Positions 58,855 to 64,000 of a stretch of 64,000 nucleotides of DNA are shown here, in pieces. The position numbers and the translations under genes were made by a program. A model generated the notes under the pieces. It was not told the DNA's origin. It ran no database searches and was given only the letters and a program-made list of their open reading frames with translations. The stretch lies in contig VDFB02270651.1 in the NCBI GenBank assembly GCA_007258455.2, forward strand, positions 492,708,571-492,772,570, in the 5' to 3' direction. Every line of letters begins with the position of its first letter. Position 1 is the stretch's first letter. Origin of the DNA: Sequoia sempervirens (Eukaryota; Streptophyta; Pinopsida; Cupressales; Cupressaceae).

Positions 58855-59850
58855 GAGTGTGTGCAAGAAGTTGAGTCCACTTTTTGGCCAAAAAGTGGAA
58901 GTGTTTTCCCTGATTTTTAGAATTTGTCAAAATTGACCTAAAAATTTGAAGTAGTTAAAGACCAAATCTTTAAAAAATTGGTAATATAAAATGTAGTACT
59001 CAAAGTCTAGTTTCCAAATATGTAATTCATTTTAATACCAAGATGACACAAATTAATTTTCAATAGGCACGTCTAAAAACCACATTTTAAAAGTCACTTT
59101 TTTTGTACCATACCATGCACGTGTACGCCATCCATATTTTGACCTAAATAATTGTATTTTTCTGAATCCTTTTGGGAAATGATCTCTAACACATTGAAGA
59201 ATGTTCATGATATTTTTTTGTAATTTTTTTTAATATATATTTTTTGGTTAATTTTTTATTGGTCGTAATTGTTGTTTTGAAAATCCCACGTGTATGTCAT
59301 GCATAAGATGACCTAAACTTATCATTTTTTTATTTTTATTTTTTTTAAAATTGAAAAGAATTGTTTGAATATTGTTCACATACAATTTGTTTTTCAAAAA
59401 TATATTTTAATAAAAAGTTCTTAAAATAATAAAAAAAAACCTAATATTTCAAGTTCATGGACCAATTTCATCAAAAATTATTTGAAGAATAGAAAATAAT
59501 CTAATTGGAAAAAAAATGTATATTTACAATCTACACAATCTCATCTAAAATGGGTTTTAATTTCATAGAATAATTCTAATAAAAACCCTATCAGCCATAT
59601 TGACATAGTTAGCTTTTTCTTTCGATATTGTCATGATCTTGTACTTGTAGGTCTAAAGGCTAAGGGTTGGGTTACCATGCCTTTTCTAAGCCTAAATCCA
59701 AATGAGAAAGATGTATGGTGATTTTCAAACCTTTTGAAATGGTTACCCACTTTAAAATGGGTACCGATTCTAAAAAATGAATGGGTACCTATTTTAAAGC
59801 TGAAAAATGACACTTTCACTAGAAGTGGACTCAACTTCTTGCACTTACCC
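58855..59850. mobile_element. TIR element, copy 2, 996 bp, both ends present
   Basis: The left end is GAGTGTGTGCAAGAAGTTGA and the right end (reverse complement) GGGTAAGTGCAAGAAGTTGA. The inverted match runs through GTCCACTT. TAAC flanks both ends (58851-58854 and 59851-59854). A perfect 22-base palindrome with arms CCACTTTTTGG lies just inside the left end (58877-58898). No transposase frame is present, so it is non-autonomous. Superfamily is open. TAA as a 3-bp target site would suggest PIF/Harbinger. Confidence 0.75.
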
Positions 59851-60163
59851 TAACATCAAAGGAAAACCATGATATGACAATAAGGAATATCAAAAATATA
59901 AAACCCTTCTTCCTCAACTAATATGTGAATATGTGACTACAAATTCAAATAACAACTAGCCAATAGGCTATTTTGTTTGAAGTTTCCACTAGGATTTTTG
60001 TTAGCCCAGCCGTGAATTGGATTCCCCGACACCAGAGATGTCCCGCCCGGTGGCAACTTGATCAAATTTTTTTGTGGTGACATGGACCATGAAAATTAAA
60101 TGGGTTGGCAGTGGTGGAGTTGGCGTCCTCGATACATGAAAGCTGAAATGTAAGTGTTTTCTC

Positions 60164-63100
60164 ACAGGAGTTTTAATGCATTTTGTCATTGTTGTACGAT
60201 GGAGTGGGCAAAGTAAATGCAGACGGACAAAGTAAATGAAATATTGAGTGTTGCATTGTGGGAAAGTATACTTTGATTAAGTTGTATTATTGAAACAACC
60301 ATTGTGGTGTTGGTTTCATAGCAGACTATTGTAAAAATCTTTGGCTTCGGCTCTGTGGCTGGTTTGATAGCAGACTATTCTAAAAATTGATGAACTATTG
60401 TTCTCCAAAATCTGTAAGTCATTTTACATGGGTATTTTGCATATATGATTAATTTATTGTTGATTTCTTCTTGTTATATGTTTCTATCTTTGATGTTATA
60501 CCCATTTTGGAGATTTGAAATATATTATCGCTCTGTATGTATGGAGAAATCACAGTTAAATCTTCTTTATTTCATCAAAAAATATGGTTAGGGTTAGTAA
60601 TTTTTTCGCCGTTGGTTTATTGTTTTAGTTATCTTTGTGCATTTGTATGGTGAGTAGTTTTGCATTGGTATTTTGCATAGATGATTAATTTATTGTTCAT
60701 GTATTCTTGTTATGTGTTTCTATGTTTGGCGTTATACCCATTTTGGAGATTTGAAAGAGATTATAGCTCTGTATGGACAAAGAAAATGTAGTTAAATCTT
60801 CTTTCTTTCGTCAAAAAATATGGTTAGCATTAGTAATTTTTTCACCATTGGTTTATTGTTTTAGTTATCTCTGTGCATTTTTGGCATTATACCCATTAGC
60901 ATGGGAGCAATTGTAGATTAACATAGGAGCAATTGTTTTTCTGCCCTTTGTTTATTGTTTTAGTTATCTATGTGAATCTTTTGTTTATTGTTTGTGGAAC
61001 TATCTGTGTGTATCTTTGGCGTTGCACCCATTACCATAGGAGCAATTGTAGTTAAATCTTCTTTCTTTTGTGAAAAAATACGGTTAGGGTTAGTAAGAAT
61101 TTTATTGGCCTTCGTTTGTTGTTTTCGTTATCTCTGTGCATCTTTGTCATTACACCCATTAACATACGAGAAATTGCAATTTAACATAGGAGTGATTGCA
61201 TGTTATCTATGTGAATCTTTTATTTATTGTTTGAGGTTATCTGTGTGTATCTTTGGCGTTACACCCATTACCATAGGAGAAATTGTAGTTAAATCTTCTT
61301 TCTTTCGTGAAAATATATGGTTAGGGTTAGTAATTTTATTAGCCTATGTTTGTTGTTTTGGTTATCTATGTGCATCTTTGTTGTTACACCCATTAACATA
61401 GGGGCAATTGTAGATTAGCATAGGAGTGATTGCATATATATATATGCAGAGAGTTAGTATGAAAGCATGTAGACATATTGGAGATAAAATTAGTTTGGTG
61501 GATGTGCAATGTTATTCTAATAGATCTTTTAAAATTTATGTATTTGTCTATAATATTTAGTGTGAGTTGATGTAGCTGGAATTTTGAATGAAGTTTGTGG
61601 TGTTATATTGATTTTTACATGGGTGTTTTGCATAGATAATTAATTTATTAATAATATCTTCTTGTTATATGTTTCTATCTTTGGATTTTTATCCATTTTA
61701 GAGACTTGAAAGAGTTATCACTCTTTGCGAATAGAAAAATTGCAATTAAATTTTGTTTCTTTCCTCAAAAAAATATGGTTAGGGTTAGTAATTTTTGGTT
61801 GTTCAGTGTTATTCTTATAACTCTTTTACAATTTCTTTATTTGTCTATAATATTTAGTGACAGGTGATGTAGCTCAAATTTTCAATGAAGTGTGTGCGGT
61901 TATACTCATTTTGCACAGATTATTGCTACCTATTGGGTTTAGGAGTTCTGTTTAATGTGGGTTTGCATTCATTTGTGTTGTATGAATATTTTTCATGATA
62001 TTATTTTTTCCTCTTGTGTTTGAAGCTCCCCGTAACAAACTGTTCTTCATGATATTATTGTCCCCAGTTGCTCATGACAAACTATTGATTATCGTAGTTT
62101 TCATGTTCTATTCTGCATAATCTCTAAGTCGTTTTACATGGGTGTTTTCCATAGATGATTAATTTATTGTTAATTTCTTCTTGTTATATGTTTCTATGTT
62201 TTGCATTATACCCATTTTGGAGACTTCAAAGAGATTATCGCTCTTTATGGGTGGAGAAATTGCAGTTAAATTTTATTTATTTTTGTCAAAAAAATATGAT
62301 TATGGTTTGTATTTTTTGGCCCTCGTTTATTGTTTGTAGTTATCTCTATACATCTTTAGCATTATAGTTGTTACCATAGGAGCAATTGTAGTTAAGTATT
62401 CTTTCTTTCGTCAAAAAATATGGGTGGGGTTAGTAATTTTATCGCCTTTGGTTTATTGTTTTAGTTATCTTTGTGCATCTTTGGCGTTATACCCAATAAC
62501 ATAGGAGCGATTGCAGATTAACATGGGAGTAATTACATAGCATAGAGGGTTAGTATGAAAGCATAGGCATATTGGAGATAAAATTAATCTATTGTGTGTT
62601 AAGTGTTATTCGAATAGCTCTTTTACAATTTCTCTATTTGTCTATAATATTTAGTGCTAGGTAATAGGTTGAATTTTCAACTAAGTCTGTGGGGTTCCAC
62701 TCATTTTGCACAGATTATTGGTACCTATTGGCTTTGGGAGTTCTGTTTAATGTGGCTTTTCGTTCATTTGTCTTGTATCAATGTGTTTCATGGTATTCTT
62801 TTTCCCTTGTGTCTTTGAAAATCCTCGTGACATGTTGTTCTTCATGGGATTCTTTTTTTTGCTTCTCCATAAGAGACTATTGATTGCTATGGTTTTCTCC
62901 TTCTATTCTCCATATTTTATTCATGGTATTTTCTTTAGGTTATGACAACAATTATATGATGTAATAATTTGTGCAAAATTTGTATAATGCCACAGGATTA
63001 ATTGTAGATTTGAGCTACATTGCTTGGCATTAAATATTATAGACAAATCATTTATGCAAAAAATCCCATGTAAAATGACTTGTAGCAAATAATTATTATT

Positions 63101-63755
63101 CTAACACGTATTATACAAGTTTTGTGCTTCTCTTCAATATTTATTAACAATGAACATAGCTAGAATCTTGTATGAATATGTTTCATGTTGTTCTTTCTTC
63201 CCTAATCTGCTTGAAGGTCCCTAGAACAAACTACTCAGGTCTATTTATGTGGGTCGTGGAGCTTGCTAATTACGTTGGATGGAAGTGTCTTATATGAATA
63301 TGTTTCATTATATTCCTTTTCCCTTATCTATTTTAGGTTCCCCACAACAAATTATTCTTCATGATATTGTTGTTTTCATTCCCCCGTAACAAACTGTTCA
63401 TTATCGTAGTTTTCATCTTCTATTCTCCATATCTTAAAGTTCTATTTAAAGTGGGTTTGAGAGCATCTGTCATTTTCCTCTGATTCTTAAGTGTTTTCCT
63501 AATAGTTCTTTTCCAATTCCACTTGCCTGTCATTTTCTGCTTACCAAAAATTCTATCATTGTGTAGACAAGGTGTAACAACGAATTCTATGTGATAGTTT
63601 CTTGTTAATTCAAAAATCAAGCCACATTATTTCCCACTGAATATTATAGATACAACTTAAACAAAGTATACTTTCCCACACTGCAATGCTCAATATTGCA
63701 TTTACTTCATCCACCCCCATCATACAACAATGGTTGAATGAATTAGCACCCCTGC
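60164..63755. repeat. Long inverted-repeat structure, arms about 100 bp, 3.6 kb apart
   Basis: 60187-60288 and 63650-63732 are inverted copies (shared GGGAAAGTATACTTTG and ATTGTTGTA), with a 19-base extra in the left arm that looks like a local duplication of ACAAAGTAAATG. A weaker match extends outward to about 60164 and 63755, where a (TA)n run follows. No target duplication was found. It could be a TIR element or an inverted insertion of two fragments. Confidence 0.6.
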
Positions 63756-64000
63756 GATATATATATATATATACATTGTGAACTATATGTGAAAATCAAT
63801 GCTTCAAGACATAGACAGATACATATACGTGAAATTGTGTTGTTCCCTATACCAAACTGTTCATTATCATAGTTTTCCTATTCTATTCTCCTTATTTTAA
63901 CATTCTATTTAATGTGGGTTTTCAAACATCTCTCATTTTCCTCTGATTGTTAAGTGTTTTTCTAATAGGTCAGTGAAATGCATGTATAGATTTGAGTTTT
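60430..64000 (+). repeat. Field of diverged direct subrepeats
   Basis: Segments of 150-300 bases recur many times. Type 1 has GTTATACCCATTTTGGAGA, ATATGGTTAGGGTTAGTAAT and GTTTATTGTTTTAGTTATCT (near 60490, 60730, 61030, 61260, 61670, 62200, 62450). Type 2 has TTTGTCTATAATATTTAGTG and CATTTTGCACAGATTATTG (61540, 61850, 62640). Type 3 has AAACTGTTCATTATCGTAGT (63380, 63860) and crosses the right inverted arm to the window end. Open frames such as 60988-61401 only reflect the repeats. Confidence 0.7.

Noticed and set aside
60988..61401. 137-codon frame as a gene
   Set aside because: It consists of two copies of the local subrepeat, so the open frame is a by-product of the repeat.

Overview
The window looks like nuclear DNA from a vascular plant with a large, transposon-rich genome. 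A conifer or other gymnosperm would fit, but nothing in the sequence fixes the species. It is AT-rich. The only clear host gene is a spliced HAK/KUP/KT potassium transporter (32.85-36.34 kb, + strand, 8 exons). Almost everything else is mobile-element sequence at different stages of decay.

Layout. 1-5.7 kb: non-coding GAT-rich DNA with a coding-like minisatellite, a small TIR element (785-1581) and an AT-rich hairpin array. 5750-14027: element A, a complete LTR retrotransposon (LTRs about 1.26 kb, target duplication AATGG) with a Gag, a protease-like domain and a long tail, but no reverse transcriptase. 14.0-18.1 kb: a decayed minus-strand Gag-like region with a 207-bp coding repeat. 19.56-27.1 kb: element B (minus strand), a decayed relative of A with the same architecture. 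27-32 kb: retroelement debris, an LTR-like block and a promoter-proximal minisatellite. 32.3-36.3 kb: the HAK gene, with an apparent frameshift in its last exon. 40054-45816: element C, a complete, fairly young LTR element (target duplication ATCCT) encoding only Gag and protease; its LTRs carry two antisense tRNA-like RNA polymerase III units each. 46.12-46.74 kb: a 5S-rRNA-bearing, Cassandra-like element rearranged into a long palindrome. 47.2-49.7 kb: a Ty1/copia pol pseudogene (+) meeting a Ty3/gypsy RT pseudogene (-) at 49.7-51.3 kb, which is interrupted by a tRNA-type SINE with a 13-bp target duplication. 51.4-59.9 kb: two copies of a TIR element, an LTR-like remnant and a 0.7-kb duplication. 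60.2-63.8 kb: a long inverted-repeat structure filled with diverged subrepeats that continue to the window end.

How the parts relate. Elements A and B form one RT-less lineage: Gag, zinc-knuckle-like motif, a protease-like domain reading D-P where D-T/S-G is expected, a tail ending in a W-E-A-D motif, a shared non-coding block, then a shared polypurine tract. Element C is an independent RT-less element with a normal D-S-G protease. All three would need enzymes in trans. The HAK gene stands alone in this transposon landscape and its product would act as a plasma-membrane or endomembrane K+ importer if the reading frame is intact.
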